Shown here in pieces: positions 13,380 through 22,292 of a DNA stretch of 37,125 bases. The stretch lies in IMG/VR virus record IMGVR_UViG_3300044974_000662, positions 1 to 37,125 of that record, one strand, 5' to 3'. Each line of letters starts with the position of its first letter. Position 1 is the first letter of the stretch. The notes below the pieces were generated by a model. That model was not told the origin of the DNA. It was given only the letters and a program-made list of their open reading frames with translations, and did not search any database. The translations under genes and the position numbers were made by a program. Source of the stretch: a virus.

Positions 13380-14228
13380 ATGGCAAACGTATTCGATTCA
13401 GCACTCGTCGTAGCGACGATCTCTGAACAGGTGCAGACGGTGCTCGCCAACCGGTTGGCCCCGCTCCGCATCTTCAGCACGGATTTCAGCAATGAAGTCC
13501 GCAAACCCAAGGACACCGTTCAGGTGCCCCTCGTCACCGCAACCTCCGCCACTGCGACCAACCCGACCGACTTCACGCCGGCTTCGGAAGTTACCGTGGG
13601 CAAGGCCACTGTGACGCTCGACCACTACAGTCAGTTCTTTGGCATCACTCAGGCCGATCTTGCCCTGGGTCATCGCCTCGAGAACTTGGTTCGTATCAAC
13701 CTGAACGCGCTGGCCGACAAAATCTTTGCCGTGGCGATCACTCCGATCACCACAGTCAATTTCGGTGCGGCCACAGTGACCACGACCACCATCACCCCTG
13801 GCAGCGGCCATCTGGCGACTCTTTGGAGCGCGATCAGCAAGAGCGACCGCAAGGGCTTGGTTGTTACTCCTGAGATCTACAGCAAGTTGATTCCCACCAA
13901 CGCCGACTTCCTGCCGCTCCAAAACGGAGCCTACGGATTCGACCAGGGCATCTACTACGCTAACAGCTTCAGTGGTGCAGTCACTGGCCTCGACGGCTTC
14001 GCGGTTTCGCCTGAAGCAGTTGCGGTGGCCTCGGCTATGCCAGTCATTGATCCGGCGGTTGCCAACCTGCTTTACGTCTCGGATTCCGTGACGCTCGAGC
14101 AGCTTGGCATGACGATCATGTATAACATCACAGCCAGCCAGTCCACCCGCACGGTGACTGCCTCCTGCGAAGTTATGTTTGGATCGGCAGCCGGTCTGAC
14201 CAGCGGAACCTGTGCGCTGATCATCTAG
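13380..14228 (+). CDS. Major capsid protein (282 aa)
   Basis: Identified by position (after protease/scaffold, before terminators) and by sequence style: an N-terminal helical stretch (VVATISEQVQTVLANRLAPL), RKPKDTVQVPLVTATSATATNP, TLDHYSQFFGITQADLALGHRLENL and a long beta-rich region with GLVVTPEIYSKLIP, ending MFGSAAGLTSGTCALII. This fits HK97-fold coat proteins of the group with an N-terminal delta-domain-like arm. The gene is followed by two intrinsic terminators, as expected for the most abundant transcript. The leader has no Shine-Dalgarno. Confidence 0.8.
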   Translation: MANVFDSALVVATISEQVQTVLANRLAPLRIFSTDFSNEVRKPKDTVQVPLVTATSATATNPTDFTPASEVTVGKATVTLDHYSQFFGITQADLALGHRLENLVRINLNALADKIFAVAITPITTVNFGAATVTTTTITPGSGHLATLWSAISKSDRKGLVVTPEIYSKLIPTNADFLPLQNGAYGFDQGIYYANSFSGAVTGLDGFAVSPEAVAVASAMPVIDPAVANLLYVSDSVTLEQLGMTIMYNITASQSTRTVTASCEVMFGSAAGLTSGTCALII

Positions 14229-14243
14229 TCTGTGCGTGTTCAC

Positions 14244-14278
14244 CTCCCGGCGGTTTGAGTGGCCCGCCGGGAGTTTTT
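14244..14278 (+). terminator. Intrinsic terminator after the capsid gene (first of two)
   Basis: A perfect 10-pair stem CTCCCGGCGG/CCGCCGGGAG with a 10-base loop is followed by TTTTT. It ends transcripts coming from the capsid gene, at least in part. Confidence 0.93.
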
Positions 14279-14294
14279 ATCTGGGTTTCGACCC

Positions 14295-14332
14295 AAGGGT
14301 CACGGTTCCACTCACCGTGGCCCTTCCTTTTT
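14295..14332 (+). terminator. Second intrinsic terminator in tandem
   Basis: Stem AAGGGTCACGGT/ACCGTGGCCCTT (one G-T pair) with a 7-base loop is followed by CCTTTTT. Together with the hairpin just upstream it separates capsid expression from the glycosyltransferase and head-tail genes, which start 8 bases further on. Confidence 0.85.
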
Positions 14333-14339
14333 GTAGCAA

Positions 14340-16064
14340 GTGGCAAAGATTCATCTCGGCATTATTGTAGGAAACGAAGCGGCCAACATCACCCGCTTCT
14401 TTGACAGCTTTCAGGCGCACGTTGATTCGATCAGCGTAGTACGGGCCTGCGGCAACCAGCCGCCCGACGAGACGTTGGACACAGCCAAAGCCCGAGGCTG
14501 CCTTGTGGGTGAGTATCTAAACGGCGAGACGGGCAAGGATTGGCCGCACGTCGATAACTTTGCCGCCGCCCGCAACCAAACCTTCGCCCTGGCTCCCGCC
14601 GGCACTGATTGGCTAATGTGGGCCGACTGTGACGATCTGCTGGCCGACTCGGGGGCCGAGACGCTGGCCAAGATCCGCGCCGGTCTTCCGATTGCCCAGG
14701 GAGCTATCTACGCGCCCTATGTGACCAACGCCAGCGGCAGCTACGCTAGGCGCATCCGCCTCGTCCACACGGATAGCTACAGCCAGTGGATCAATGCCGT
14801 GCACGAGGACATCGAAACAAAGGACGGCACAAAGAACACCTGGTGCGCGGAAATGCAGGTCATCCACCTTCCCGAAAACAACAAGCGCAGTAGCGTCACA
14901 CGCAACCGCGCCATACTTGAAAGCGTGCCGGCCGAGAAGCGGACGGGCCGCGAGTGGTGGTTTTTGTTCCGTGAGTGTGAGACGCAGCAGGACATCCCCA
15001 AGGCCATGGAGGCCGCGATCTACGCCACGGCCCACCCCGACCTCGGTGACGAAGAAAAGTTTGTTGCCTATCAAACCATAGGCCGATGGATCAAAGACGT
15101 GGACGAAGCCGAGCGCCCGCTGCTCGAGGCCGTGCGCCTCATGCCGCACCGCCGGGAGGGCTACGCCGAGCTTTGCAAAATGCACACGGCCAGAGGCGAT
15201 GCGGGCAAGGCACTAGCCTATGCTTACGCCATGGAGGCGCAACCTATGCCCGACGAGCCCTCTTGGACGCACGATGCTTCCCTTTATGGGTGGCGGGCGC
15301 ACGACCTGAAGACGTTGGCCCTGGCTAAAGCCGGCCACACCAAAGAGGCCGAGCGCATCCGCAAAGAATGGCAGAAGCGCCTTAAACCGCGCATTGCCGT
15401 GGGCCACCCGGCGGGCAGGGGGCAGAAGGACATCGAGGTCCGCAACCTATGGCTGGAACGGGCCGCGCACCCAGAGCGGGTGGCTTACTACTTCGGCATC
15501 TGCGAAAGCGACACAGAGATTGTCGAGCAGTTGCAGCACTACCCGCACGCATTAGCGCCCGCTGTTGCCGAGGGCCACAGCAGCGCCGTGGCCAACTACA
15601 ACGCCGCCGCCCGCGCCGCCACGGCATCAGGGGCGCGCATTTTTATCATGGCTCAGTCAGACGTTTACCCGCCGCACGGATGGGACGAGCAAGTGATCCA
15701 AGCCATGGCTCCGCACATGGACGAGCCCACCGTGCTTCACGTTTCAGATGGATTCAATAAGCCAGGCGAACAGCTAATGACCATCATGTGTTTTAACTGG
15801 CGGTGGTGGCTGGGGCGCGAATGGTTGCTCTGTCCCGAATACGACGGCTATTGGAGCGACACTGAGTTTAGCTTTCGAGCTTACCGCGACGGGACGGTCA
15901 AGGACGGCCGCCACATCAAGTTTTACCACGACCATCCAATTTTTACGGGAGCGGCAACGGATGAGTGTTATCGCCGCCAGCAGAACCCGGAGGCAAATGA
16001 ACGCGGCAAGGCCGTTTTTGCCCGCCGCAATCCCGACGCGGTTGCCCAAGGCTGGGTTCCATGA
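14340..16064 (+). CDS. Two-domain glycosyltransferase with central helical repeats (574 aa), GTG start
   Basis: Residues 1-200 form a GT-A-type domain: IHLGIIVGNEAANITRFFDS, then DNFAAARNQTFALA and the metal/nucleotide motif WADCDD at 94-99, as in family-2 enzymes of the WaaE-like group. Residues 200-380 look like TPR-type helices (GYAELCKMHTARGDAGKALA). From about 385 a second GT-like domain has ICESDTEIVEQL, NYNAAARAATASGARIFIM, AQSDVYPPHGW (D-x-D-like) and TEFSFRAYRDG. It is placed in the structural operon between capsid and head-tail genes. I infer sugar transfer to a virion protein; the target is unknown. No membrane segment seen. Confidence 0.75.
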   Translation: MAKIHLGIIVGNEAANITRFFDSFQAHVDSISVVRACGNQPPDETLDTAKARGCLVGEYLNGETGKDWPHVDNFAAARNQTFALAPAGTDWLMWADCDDLLADSGAETLAKIRAGLPIAQGAIYAPYVTNASGSYARRIRLVHTDSYSQWINAVHEDIETKDGTKNTWCAEMQVIHLPENNKRSSVTRNRAILESVPAEKRTGREWWFLFRECETQQDIPKAMEAAIYATAHPDLGDEEKFVAYQTIGRWIKDVDEAERPLLEAVRLMPHRREGYAELCKMHTARGDAGKALAYAYAMEAQPMPDEPSWTHDASLYGWRAHDLKTLALAKAGHTKEAERIRKEWQKRLKPRIAVGHPAGRGQKDIEVRNLWLERAAHPERVAYYFGICESDTEIVEQLQHYPHALAPAVAEGHSSAVANYNAAARAATASGARIFIMAQSDVYPPHGWDEQVIQAMAPHMDEPTVLHVSDGFNKPGEQLMTIMCFNWRWWLGREWLLCPEYDGYWSDTEFSFRAYRDGTVKDGRHIKFYHDHPIFTGAATDECYRRQQNPEANERGKAVFARRNPDAVAQGWVP

Positions 16065-16639
16065 AGCTGGAAATCCTTATTCCGACCATGCCGTCCCGAG
16101 CGGCCGTGCTAGAAAAACTGCTGTCCGTGTTGCGCCCACAGTTAAAAAGCTGCGTCCGCATTACGACCGACGATGGCCCTGGCACTGTTGGAATAAAACG
16201 CCAGCGGATGATTGAAGCGGCCCAGGGCGACTATGTGGCATTCGTAGATGACGATGATATGGTTGCGCCCGACTACGTTGACCGAATTCTTGCGTGCCTA
16301 AAAACCGACCCCGACGTGGTTGGAATTACCATGCACGTCACCATAGGCGGCGAAAACTACCGCCCGTCACCCATTTTTCGCCACAGCCTACGCTTCCGCG
16401 AAAATCACCACTGGCAGGGGCACAACCGCACCCCGCATCACCTTTGCCCCGTGAAACGCCAGGTGGCGCTGAAAAGTCGCTTTCCTGATATGATGTGGGG
16501 CGAGGACTACAACTATGCCCTCGGACTGCTGCCGCATTTGCAAACCGAAGAGTGGAGCGGCAACGAGCCAATCTATTTTTACAACTACGTGAGCAAGCAC
16601 TACGACCCGGCGTGGCTGGCCTTTGACTCGCGGGCGTAG
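16061..16639 (+). CDS. Family-2-like glycosyltransferase (192 aa)
   Basis: MKLEILIPTMPSR at the start, GTVGIKRQRMIEAAQGDYVAFVDDDD with the metal-binding Asp cluster at 63-66, and YVDRILACLKTDPDVVGITM follow the GT2/GT-A pattern. RFPDMMWGEDYNYALGLLP near the end supplies the usual ED acid pair. It is shorter than most GT2 enzymes and lacks membrane segments, so probably soluble. ATG overlaps the upstream GT stop by 4 bases, so the two are coupled and probably act in one pathway. Confidence 0.8.
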   Translation: MKLEILIPTMPSRAAVLEKLLSVLRPQLKSCVRITTDDGPGTVGIKRQRMIEAAQGDYVAFVDDDDMVAPDYVDRILACLKTDPDVVGITMHVTIGGENYRPSPIFRHSLRFRENHHWQGHNRTPHHLCPVKRQVALKSRFPDMMWGEDYNYALGLLPHLQTEEWSGNEPIYFYNYVSKHYDPAWLAFDSRA

Positions 16640-16642
16640 AGC

Positions 16643-16975
16643 ATGGCGACCCAACTTGATACCGCGCACGTCCTTGGCGTGGCCGCCTTGGCCGACATTG
16701 GCGGGGAAACCGTGACCATTGATGATGTGGACTACAAGGCCGTGGTCGGCTCGGTGGACGAGCGTGACGAATTGGCCGAGGGTGGTGTGCGCCAGATCCG
16801 CTCCGTCTCGGTCGCCGTTGCCCGCTCTGCCTTTGACCCTAGCTTTTTGAACCCCAACGGAAGCCTGCCCACCATGTGGAAGCGCATCACCGTCCGGGGC
16901 CAAGAGCTCCAAGTGGTAGGTGTATCGCAAGACTTGGCCGTGGTGGAGCTCACCGCCGGCGGCTTGGCAGAATAG
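16643..16975 (+). CDS. Head-tail connector candidate (110 aa)
   Basis: A short beta-rich protein (GETVTIDDVDYKAVVGSVDE, RSVSVAVARSAF, KRITVRGQELQVVGVSQD) in the position of the phage head-tail joining or stopper proteins, just before a gp10-like protein and the tail terminator. The sequence pattern (ITVRGQxLxVxG near the end) is typical for such stoppers. Family not named with certainty. Confidence 0.6.
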   Translation: MATQLDTAHVLGVAALADIGGETVTIDDVDYKAVVGSVDERDELAEGGVRQIRSVSVAVARSAFDPSFLNPNGSLPTMWKRITVRGQELQVVGVSQDLAVVELTAGGLAE

Positions 16976-16977
16976 CC

Positions 16978-17835
16978 ATGACCTCGCTGACAATCGATCT
17001 CAGCGACTTCGAGGCTCTGACTCCGCGCTTTCTTGAAATCACAAAGAAAACTTTAGCCGAGGCAGTCAAGCAACAGGCTGCGCTCTTACTCCGCGCCGAC
17101 AACGACGAAGGCCTGATTAAACAAACGGCCCCCAAAGGCTTGCAGGAGGCCAAGAAGCGCGGAGACGCCAAGGTCGAGCGCGATGTGCGGCGCGTCTTTC
17201 TTTCCCGAGCCACGGCCATTGCCATTGCCGACCGCGCCAAGGCCAAAGGGCTTAAGACTGCTTTCCGCAACAAGAACTACGACAACGTGCTGAAGATCTT
17301 AAACGGCCAAATGCCTGGCACGGCCAAGGTCAGCAGCTACACCCGGAACGGAAAACAGGTCGCCGCTTACACCCAGAAGAGGCAAGTCAGTTCCTTGAAC
17401 AACAACCGTCTTGGCTTTCTTTCCAGCGTGGCCGAAACGCCAGACCGCTCTGTGCACAAGTCTCGCCAGGGTCGCTTTAAGGAGGTGCGCCGCAATCGCT
17501 GGTCGCAACTAATTTTAAGCAAGGGCGCGCTCAATGCCTACATTGCCGAAATCAAGTCCCGCGTTGGCACCCTGAAAGCCGGCTGGCGACCCGCTGCCAA
17601 GCAGCTTGGTGTCAGCCTGCCTCCTTTTGTTAATGGCGTGACCAAGGCCAGCGGAAGCGTGGTGGTCAAACTCGACGGCGACAACCCGACCGTTACCATG
17701 ACCAACACGGTTCCAAACATTGACCGCATCTTAACCAAAGACGTTTTGGCTTTTCTCCAAAGTGGCCGCGAGGCCGCCTTGCAAACCTACATCGAGCGCA
17801 CCATGGCCGCCGAGTTGCAAAAGATTTCCGCATGA
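16978..17835 (+). CDS. Head-tail / minor tail protein (285 aa)
   Basis: I chose ATG 16978, two bases after the previous stop, rejecting the longer open frame. A basic, helical protein (KTLAEAVKQQAALLLRAD, RDVRRVFLSRATAIAIADRA) with a beta-rich end (SGSVVVKLDGDNPTVTMTNT, LTKDVLAFLQSGREAALQTY). It has the place and general look of HK97 gp10/lambda Z-like proteins that complete the tail-head joint, though longer than the usual about 140-200 residues. Stop overlaps the next ATG. Confidence 0.55.
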   Translation: MTSLTIDLSDFEALTPRFLEITKKTLAEAVKQQAALLLRADNDEGLIKQTAPKGLQEAKKRGDAKVERDVRRVFLSRATAIAIADRAKAKGLKTAFRNKNYDNVLKILNGQMPGTAKVSSYTRNGKQVAAYTQKRQVSSLNNNRLGFLSSVAETPDRSVHKSRQGRFKEVRRNRWSQLILSKGALNAYIAEIKSRVGTLKAGWRPAAKQLGVSLPPFVNGVTKASGSVVVKLDGDNPTVTMTNTVPNIDRILTKDVLAFLQSGREAALQTYIERTMAAELQKISA

Positions 17836-18713
17836 TCTATCGCTCTTTAGAATCGGCTTACGCCGCCTGGCTGGCCACCCGAACCGCAGGGACCGCTCTG
17901 GCCGATATTCCCGTGCGCCACGGCATCCCTACGACCGAGTTGGCTTTTCCTTGCGTCCTAGTTGCCGCGCAAAGCTCGGAGCTTGTGGATGGCGGAGTGC
18001 GCCGTCTTTCCCGAGTCAGTATTGATTTTTCGGTCATTACCGCAGCCAGCGCCACGCCTGGCTGGCAAGCCGCGCACAAGGAGCGCGTCTCTGCTTTGTC
18101 TGCCATCCTTGATGACCGCAACACTTCTGCCGCCTTGACCGCAATTAACGCGGCACAAAGCTCTTTTACCCTTTGGGGCTGGTTGCTCTCTGACTTTACT
18201 AGTGACGCATCGCCCAACCACCAGACCGATACTATCCGCGTAGTAGCCAGCGCGGGCGACCGGGTGGCCGGTGCCTCGACCCCAGGGCCGACCGCATCCC
18301 CGCAAGACTTTAGCGTACGGCACGAGATCGAGGAGCTCCTAGCCGCGCACTTGGCCGCTGAGTTGCCTTCAAGCGTGACCGACGATTACGAGGTGCAACC
18401 GTTCTATGCCGAAGCCACCGCCAAGCCTTACCGCATTGTGGCGGCCTGCGCCTCGGGCACCAAGCCCTTTGCCCAGCTTGACCGCTGGCAAGCCGCCTCC
18501 TCCGTGCACGTCCTCACCCCGGCCACCTACGACAACCGCCATGCCGACACAGTGGCCTTGGTCGAAGTAGCCTTGCGGACGCTGGTGACGCAGGACTTTA
18601 CCTCAAGCGACCTTACTGTTGCCGGCCTTTTGGAAAGCGATCACCGGGTGGACCGCGATCAAAACCGCATCAGCGATGTGCTCGGCCTTAACCTTTACGT
18701 TCAGATCAACTAG
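17832..18713 (+). CDS. Tail terminator-like protein with an internal duplication (293 aa)
   Basis: Two similar halves are visible. In residues 1-130, FPCVLVAAQSSELVDGGVRR, SIDFSVITAAS and HKERVSALSAILDDR; in residues 155-293, YRIVAACASGTKPF, SSVHVLTPATYDNRHADTVALVEVAL. Each half has the strand, strand, helix order of minor tail U/terminator proteins of about 130 residues. Such proteins cap the tail tube at the head end as a hexamer. The fused double copy would form a pseudo-hexamer from three chains, which is an inference. ATG overlaps the upstream stop. Confidence 0.6.
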   Translation: MIYRSLESAYAAWLATRTAGTALADIPVRHGIPTTELAFPCVLVAAQSSELVDGGVRRLSRVSIDFSVITAASATPGWQAAHKERVSALSAILDDRNTSAALTAINAAQSSFTLWGWLLSDFTSDASPNHQTDTIRVVASAGDRVAGASTPGPTASPQDFSVRHEIEELLAAHLAAELPSSVTDDYEVQPFYAEATAKPYRIVAACASGTKPFAQLDRWQAASSVHVLTPATYDNRHADTVALVEVALRTLVTQDFTSSDLTVAGLLESDHRVDRDQNRISDVLGLNLYVQIN

Positions 18714-18739
18714 GCAAGGTTGACACGCTGATTTAGGGC

Positions 18740-19288
18740 ATGAGCGCGACCTACGGCAGCACCGCTGGCTTTTCCAAAACAACCTCAAAGACCTTTGAGC
18801 GCGCTCAGGCTTTAGACAATCTTGGGGCCAACATTGCCAACGTCCTTAAGTTTGCCCGCACAGAAACCACGACCGAAACTGTCACGACGGTGTTTGGTGC
18901 ACCTGAAATCGGGGCCCTTGACGTGCTCGACGCGACCATTGTGCACTCCGTGGACGAAACCGTGATTGACCCTTCGGCCACTGGCACGGTTCCGCCTGCC
19001 GCCCGCACTTACAACCCCCGCGCCGAGGCTACCGCCACCGTGCTAGGCGCATTTACCGGGGCAACCTTTGAGCTCGACGGCATCACTTTTACCACTGACA
19101 GCCACGAACTTTCTGAGACCGCTGGCGACTTTCACAAGACAAGTATTCGCGGCACGAGCTTTGGGGCGGCCGGAAGCCTGACCGTGGGTTCAATCGCTGC
19201 CGGCGGCACGATCCGCACCGAGAAGCGTTTCAGCAATACCGATTTTGTCCGCACCACAAGCAATGTGGTTGCCTTTGCTGCCTCTTAA
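18740..19288 (+). CDS. Major tail (tube) protein candidate (182 aa)
   Basis: Thr/Ala/Gly-rich and almost entirely beta-like (TETTTETVTTVFGAPEIGAL, ATVLGAFTGATFELDGITFT, GTSFGAAGSLTVGSIAAGGT). It sits between the tail terminator and the two genes before the tape measure, which is the canonical place of the tube protein. The start follows a TTGACA at 14 bases and an AGGG that can act as Shine-Dalgarno. Assigned by order and composition. Confidence 0.65.
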   Translation: MSATYGSTAGFSKTTSKTFERAQALDNLGANIANVLKFARTETTTETVTTVFGAPEIGALDVLDATIVHSVDETVIDPSATGTVPPAARTYNPRAEATATVLGAFTGATFELDGITFTTDSHELSETAGDFHKTSIRGTSFGAAGSLTVGSIAAGGTIRTEKRFSNTDFVRTTSNVVAFAAS

Positions 19289-19292
19289 GCCG

Positions 19293-19541
19293 ATGACCGC
19301 AAGCGAACAAGCCGACCGCCTTTGCACGGTCTATGCCAAGCTGGCTGAGATGAACCACGAGAACCTGGTTTATCGCATCGGCTACGAGGCTTTAGGCAAA
19401 AGCGACCCAGCAAAGTTGGCCGACAAACTTTTGCAAGTAAGCCAGGGCAAGGCCAAGGCTGATCCTAAAGCTCCAGAAGATGAGGCCATCTGGGTGGCCG
19501 CCATGCTCAAGCTCGCTTCCCCCAAAGCCGATGCCAAATAG
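19293..19541 (+). CDS. Tail assembly chaperone candidate, first gene (83 aa)
   Basis: A small helical protein (TASEQADRLCTVYAKLAEMN, LADKLLQVSQGKAKAD). Two genes between tube and tape measure are usually the assembly chaperones (lambda G and GT). Here the two are separated by 9 bases with no visible slippery site, so the usual programmed frameshift seems absent. I chose ATG 19293; the longer open frame runs back into the tube gene. Confidence 0.55.
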   Translation: MTASEQADRLCTVYAKLAEMNHENLVYRIGYEALGKSDPAKLADKLLQVSQGKAKADPKAPEDEAIWVAAMLKLASPKADAK

Positions 19542-19550
19542 GAGGCGCGA

Positions 19551-20117
19551 ATGGATGCACTCGCTGCCGAAGCCTTCCTTAACGCCGAGCACCGCGTTTG
19601 CGGGCTCAAGATGCGTCCGCTTTCGCTCGGCCACGCCTTCGCCCTCGAGGCCGTAGGCAATCCCTTCTACCACGGCAAGGTCGGCACCTTCGACGAGTTG
19701 CGCGCCGCTGCGTGGACGTGCTCGCGCCCAGCATTGCTCCTGCCCGAGATGCACGGATGGCGCTACAACCTTTGGCGCTGGGGTACGGAAAAAAACAATT
19801 TCGACCAGGAGATCCAAGCGTGGAAAACCTACGTGGCCGACTACGTGGCCCCGCCCCAGCTTTGGAACAAGCAGCCCAAGGCCGGCGAAAAGCGCCCTGA
19901 CCCCTCCCGCATTCCCTCCAACCTCGCCACCGTGGTCCGCTTGATGCGCCTTGGCATGAGCGAGGAGCGCGCCTGGGCCACGCCAGTTGGAGTGGCAGCC
20001 TGGTATGAGGCCGCCGCCTTTGAATCTGAAAACGGCACCCGGCTCGACATCGTGAGCGACGGCGAGCGGCTGGCCATGATGCGGGCAAAACTTAACCGGG
20101 AGGTGAGCCGTGGCTGA
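19551..20117 (+). CDS. Tail assembly chaperone candidate, second gene (188 aa)
   Basis: Starts 9 bases after the previous gene with GGAGG upstream. Contains LNAEHRVCGLKMRPLSLGHAF, a Trp-rich centre (HGWRYNLWRWG) and RLMRLGMSEERAWATPVGVAAWY. The last motif resembles C-terminal parts of tail chaperones or of small proteins preceding tape measures in other siphoviruses. It overlaps the tape-measure GTG by 8 bases. Assigned mainly by order. Confidence 0.5.
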   Translation: MDALAAEAFLNAEHRVCGLKMRPLSLGHAFALEAVGNPFYHGKVGTFDELRAAAWTCSRPALLLPEMHGWRYNLWRWGTEKNNFDQEIQAWKTYVADYVAPPQLWNKQPKAGEKRPDPSRIPSNLATVVRLMRLGMSEERAWATPVGVAAWYEAAAFESENGTRLDIVSDGERLAMMRAKLNREVSRG

Positions 20118-21648
20118 AGTAAAAGTTAAAGTCACCGCGCAAAACGAAACCCGCACCGGCTTTCAACAGGCGCTTAACGAGGCCAAGTCTTTTGGCGCGG
20201 AAGCCACCCGCGCCACCACGATTGATGACGAGGCCGCCCTAGCCCCGCTGCGAAAGATACAGCAGCAGCTTCGGGACTTACGGGCGCAGGCCAGAGCACC
20301 GATTGAGGCTGATTCTCCTGGCGAGGCAACAGGGGATGGCGATGTGGCCAGCACGTCAGCTAGAGTCAGCGGTTCCCTCCGGGGATTAGCCACAGACCTG
20401 GCCAACGCCACTTCGCCGGCTCAAGCCCTTGAGGCCATCCTAAATCGCGTTAGCTCTGCTATGGGGGGACTGGTTGCGGCCACCGCCGGCTTCGCCATTG
20501 GCAGCGTCATCCGCCGAACCCTCGAGGACGCCGCTGCTGGACTTAATTCCCTGATCGACCAAAGCGAAGGCCTGCAACAAAAGTTTAGCAGCCTTTTGGC
20601 GCCGACTACTACGTTCAGCCAGCTTGCCAGCGCCGTACAGACTGCTGCGGCAGAAATTGAAGCTCTAAAAAAAGCCAATGAGGAATTGCAAAGCGGCTTC
20701 GGCTTTCAGTTGGCGGACTATTTAAGCACCTACGACCTTTCCACGACAGCCAACCAGGTAGCAGAAGGCGGCGAGCAAGCGGCCAAGGTGGCAGGCACAA
20801 CGGCCATCTTGGCCATGATGCAGCGGGAAAACCAACTTGCCAAAGCTAGAACTGACGAGGAGCGAACCCTTATAGGCCTGCAAGCTCAACGCGAACAATT
20901 CCGAGCGCAAGCCGTTAGGGCCTTCGGCCCCCAGGCAGGCGAGGCGTCCGACCGCCTCTTTGCCGCTCAAGACTCGCGGGGCGAGATCGACAAAGAACGC
21001 GAAAGCGCCAAGGCCGAGGCGTCCCTGCAAGTCCAAGCCGACAAGCAGCGCGCCATCAACCAGGACAACAAGCGCAGTCTCGAAGAGCGTCTAACCCGCG
21101 AAAAGCAGGGACTAGCCGACCTCGAGCAGTTTGGAGGTGCAGGCGTGGATCTGGCCCGCGAGCAAAGCGTGGCCAAAATTGCCGAACTGGAAAAACAGAT
21201 TGCCTCGGAAAAAGAACGCGCCGAAGCCACCGCCAAGCGCGAGGCCGAGCAGCGCGAAAAAGCGACCGAACGCGACACGCAATCTTTGGCCGGGCTTAAG
21301 CGCAGCACTCAGACACCCGACGAACGACGGGCCTCCCTTCAGGGAGAACAGTCTGCACTGCTAGACAACATCAGTAGTCTTGCCCCCGACGATTTCGCAG
21401 GCCGAGCCCAAGCCATTGCCGAGGCGCAAAGAATATCCAACGAAATGCAGGCACTCGGCGGCCAGCAAGGCGCGGGAGTTTCGGCGGCCTCTGGCTTGCA
21501 GCGTATCGGCTTTGCCTCCGAAGAATTTATTAACGCCCGCCCGGAAGACAAGACAGCCGAATCCCTTAAGCGGTCAAACGATTTTATTAAGCAAATCATC
21601 GAACTGCTTAAAAATCCCAACACCCTCGTAATGAAATCGGAGTTCTAA
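20110..21648 (+). CDS. Tape measure protein (512 aa), GTG start
   Basis: The longest helical tail gene: an N-terminal part of the usual kind (VKVTAQNETRTGFQQALNEA), a hydrophobic patch (AMGGLVAATAGFAIGSVI) that may insert in the host membrane, and a coiled-coil region about residues 250-420 rich in Glu, Lys, Gln and Arg. By the rule that tail length scales with tape-measure length, 512 residues imply a short tail of roughly 75 nm. It overlaps the previous gene and precedes the distal tail genes. No lysozyme or peptidase motif seen. Confidence 0.85.
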   Translation: MAEVKVKVTAQNETRTGFQQALNEAKSFGAEATRATTIDDEAALAPLRKIQQQLRDLRAQARAPIEADSPGEATGDGDVASTSARVSGSLRGLATDLANATSPAQALEAILNRVSSAMGGLVAATAGFAIGSVIRRTLEDAAAGLNSLIDQSEGLQQKFSSLLAPTTTFSQLASAVQTAAAEIEALKKANEELQSGFGFQLADYLSTYDLSTTANQVAEGGEQAAKVAGTTAILAMMQRENQLAKARTDEERTLIGLQAQREQFRAQAVRAFGPQAGEASDRLFAAQDSRGEIDKERESAKAEASLQVQADKQRAINQDNKRSLEERLTREKQGLADLEQFGGAGVDLAREQSVAKIAELEKQIASEKERAEATAKREAEQREKATERDTQSLAGLKRSTQTPDERRASLQGEQSALLDNISSLAPDDFAGRAQAIAEAQRISNEMQALGGQQGAGVSAASGLQRIGFASEEFINARPEDKTAESLKRSNDFIKQIIELLKNPNTLVMKSEF

Positions 21649-21650
21649 CC

Positions 21651-22292
21651 ATGTCACAATTTGAAACAACAGGCGGCGGATTTATCGACAGCGGAGATCG
21701 TCAGATTGAACGCAAGGTTGTTGTCACCACCAATGGCACGACACCAACAGCGCCTTCCTCTGATTTCCCGCTGACTAATGTCACAATCACCAAAGAGCCA
21801 GGCGGCATTCAGCGCGGGGTCTTTGAATTTACTCAAGCTGGCGAAGGCGGGGCTAGCTACAACCAATACGGCAAGCGCATTGAGCTCACGGGCGGCACGC
21901 GCGAAGTACCGATTCAGACACACGTTAAATTTGAGGCAATGACCGACTTGGAGGTTGTTCAGGTTCAACAGGCCGTAAACGAAGGCACATCCGCAGTACT
22001 AACGGGATTTACCCCTGACCAAGAGCTTCTTTATTCCTTTTTGTCTCGAAAGATTGAATACGTTTTAGCCCCTGCGGTTGTCGGGCGAGTTACTGAGGTC
22101 GAGTCAAATTTGCCGTCGCTTAGCATTATCGCCAAGGTGGCCGACCCGTCTGAGCTAACAGCACCGGACGACACATTTTGGATCTGCACCGCCGTCACGG
22201 CCTCTCCGATTGGCGACCGCTATGAGGTTACCAGAGAATACACTTTAAGTTTCAGCAGTTGGGCTGACGTGGAAACGCTTTACTCGTGGTGA
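21651..22292 (+). CDS. Distal tail protein candidate (213 aa)
   Basis: The first gene after the tape measure, starting 2 bases after its stop. Beta-rich (KVVVTTNGTTPTAPSSDFPL, QRGVFEFTQAGEGG, VVGRVTEVESNLPSLSIIAK), ending YEVTREYTLSFSSWADVETL. Place and composition fit a distal-tail or tip-complex component; the family is not recognised. Confidence 0.55.
   Translation: MSQFETTGGGFIDSGDRQIERKVVVTTNGTTPTAPSSDFPLTNVTITKEPGGIQRGVFEFTQAGEGGASYNQYGKRIELTGGTREVPIQTHVKFEAMTDLEVVQVQQAVNEGTSAVLTGFTPDQELLYSFLSRKIEYVLAPAVVGRVTEVESNLPSLSIIAKVADPSELTAPDDTFWICTAVTASPIGDRYEVTREYTLSFSSWADVETLYSW

Noticed and set aside
13398-14243. 281-codon open frame on the minus strand opposite the capsid gene
   Set aside because: It mirrors a well-supported capsid gene, has no overlap with a minus-strand operon and no sensible domain. 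Long antisense frames are expected in GC-rich coding DNA.
19480-19560. Programmed frameshift between the two tail chaperone genes
   Set aside because: The genes are separated by a stop and 9 bases with an own Shine-Dalgarno for the second, and no slippery heptamer was visible near the end of the first.
19392-20156. 254-codon minus-strand frame opposite the tail chaperone genes
   Set aside because: No promoter, no start signal, no domain, and antisense to a tightly packed tail operon.
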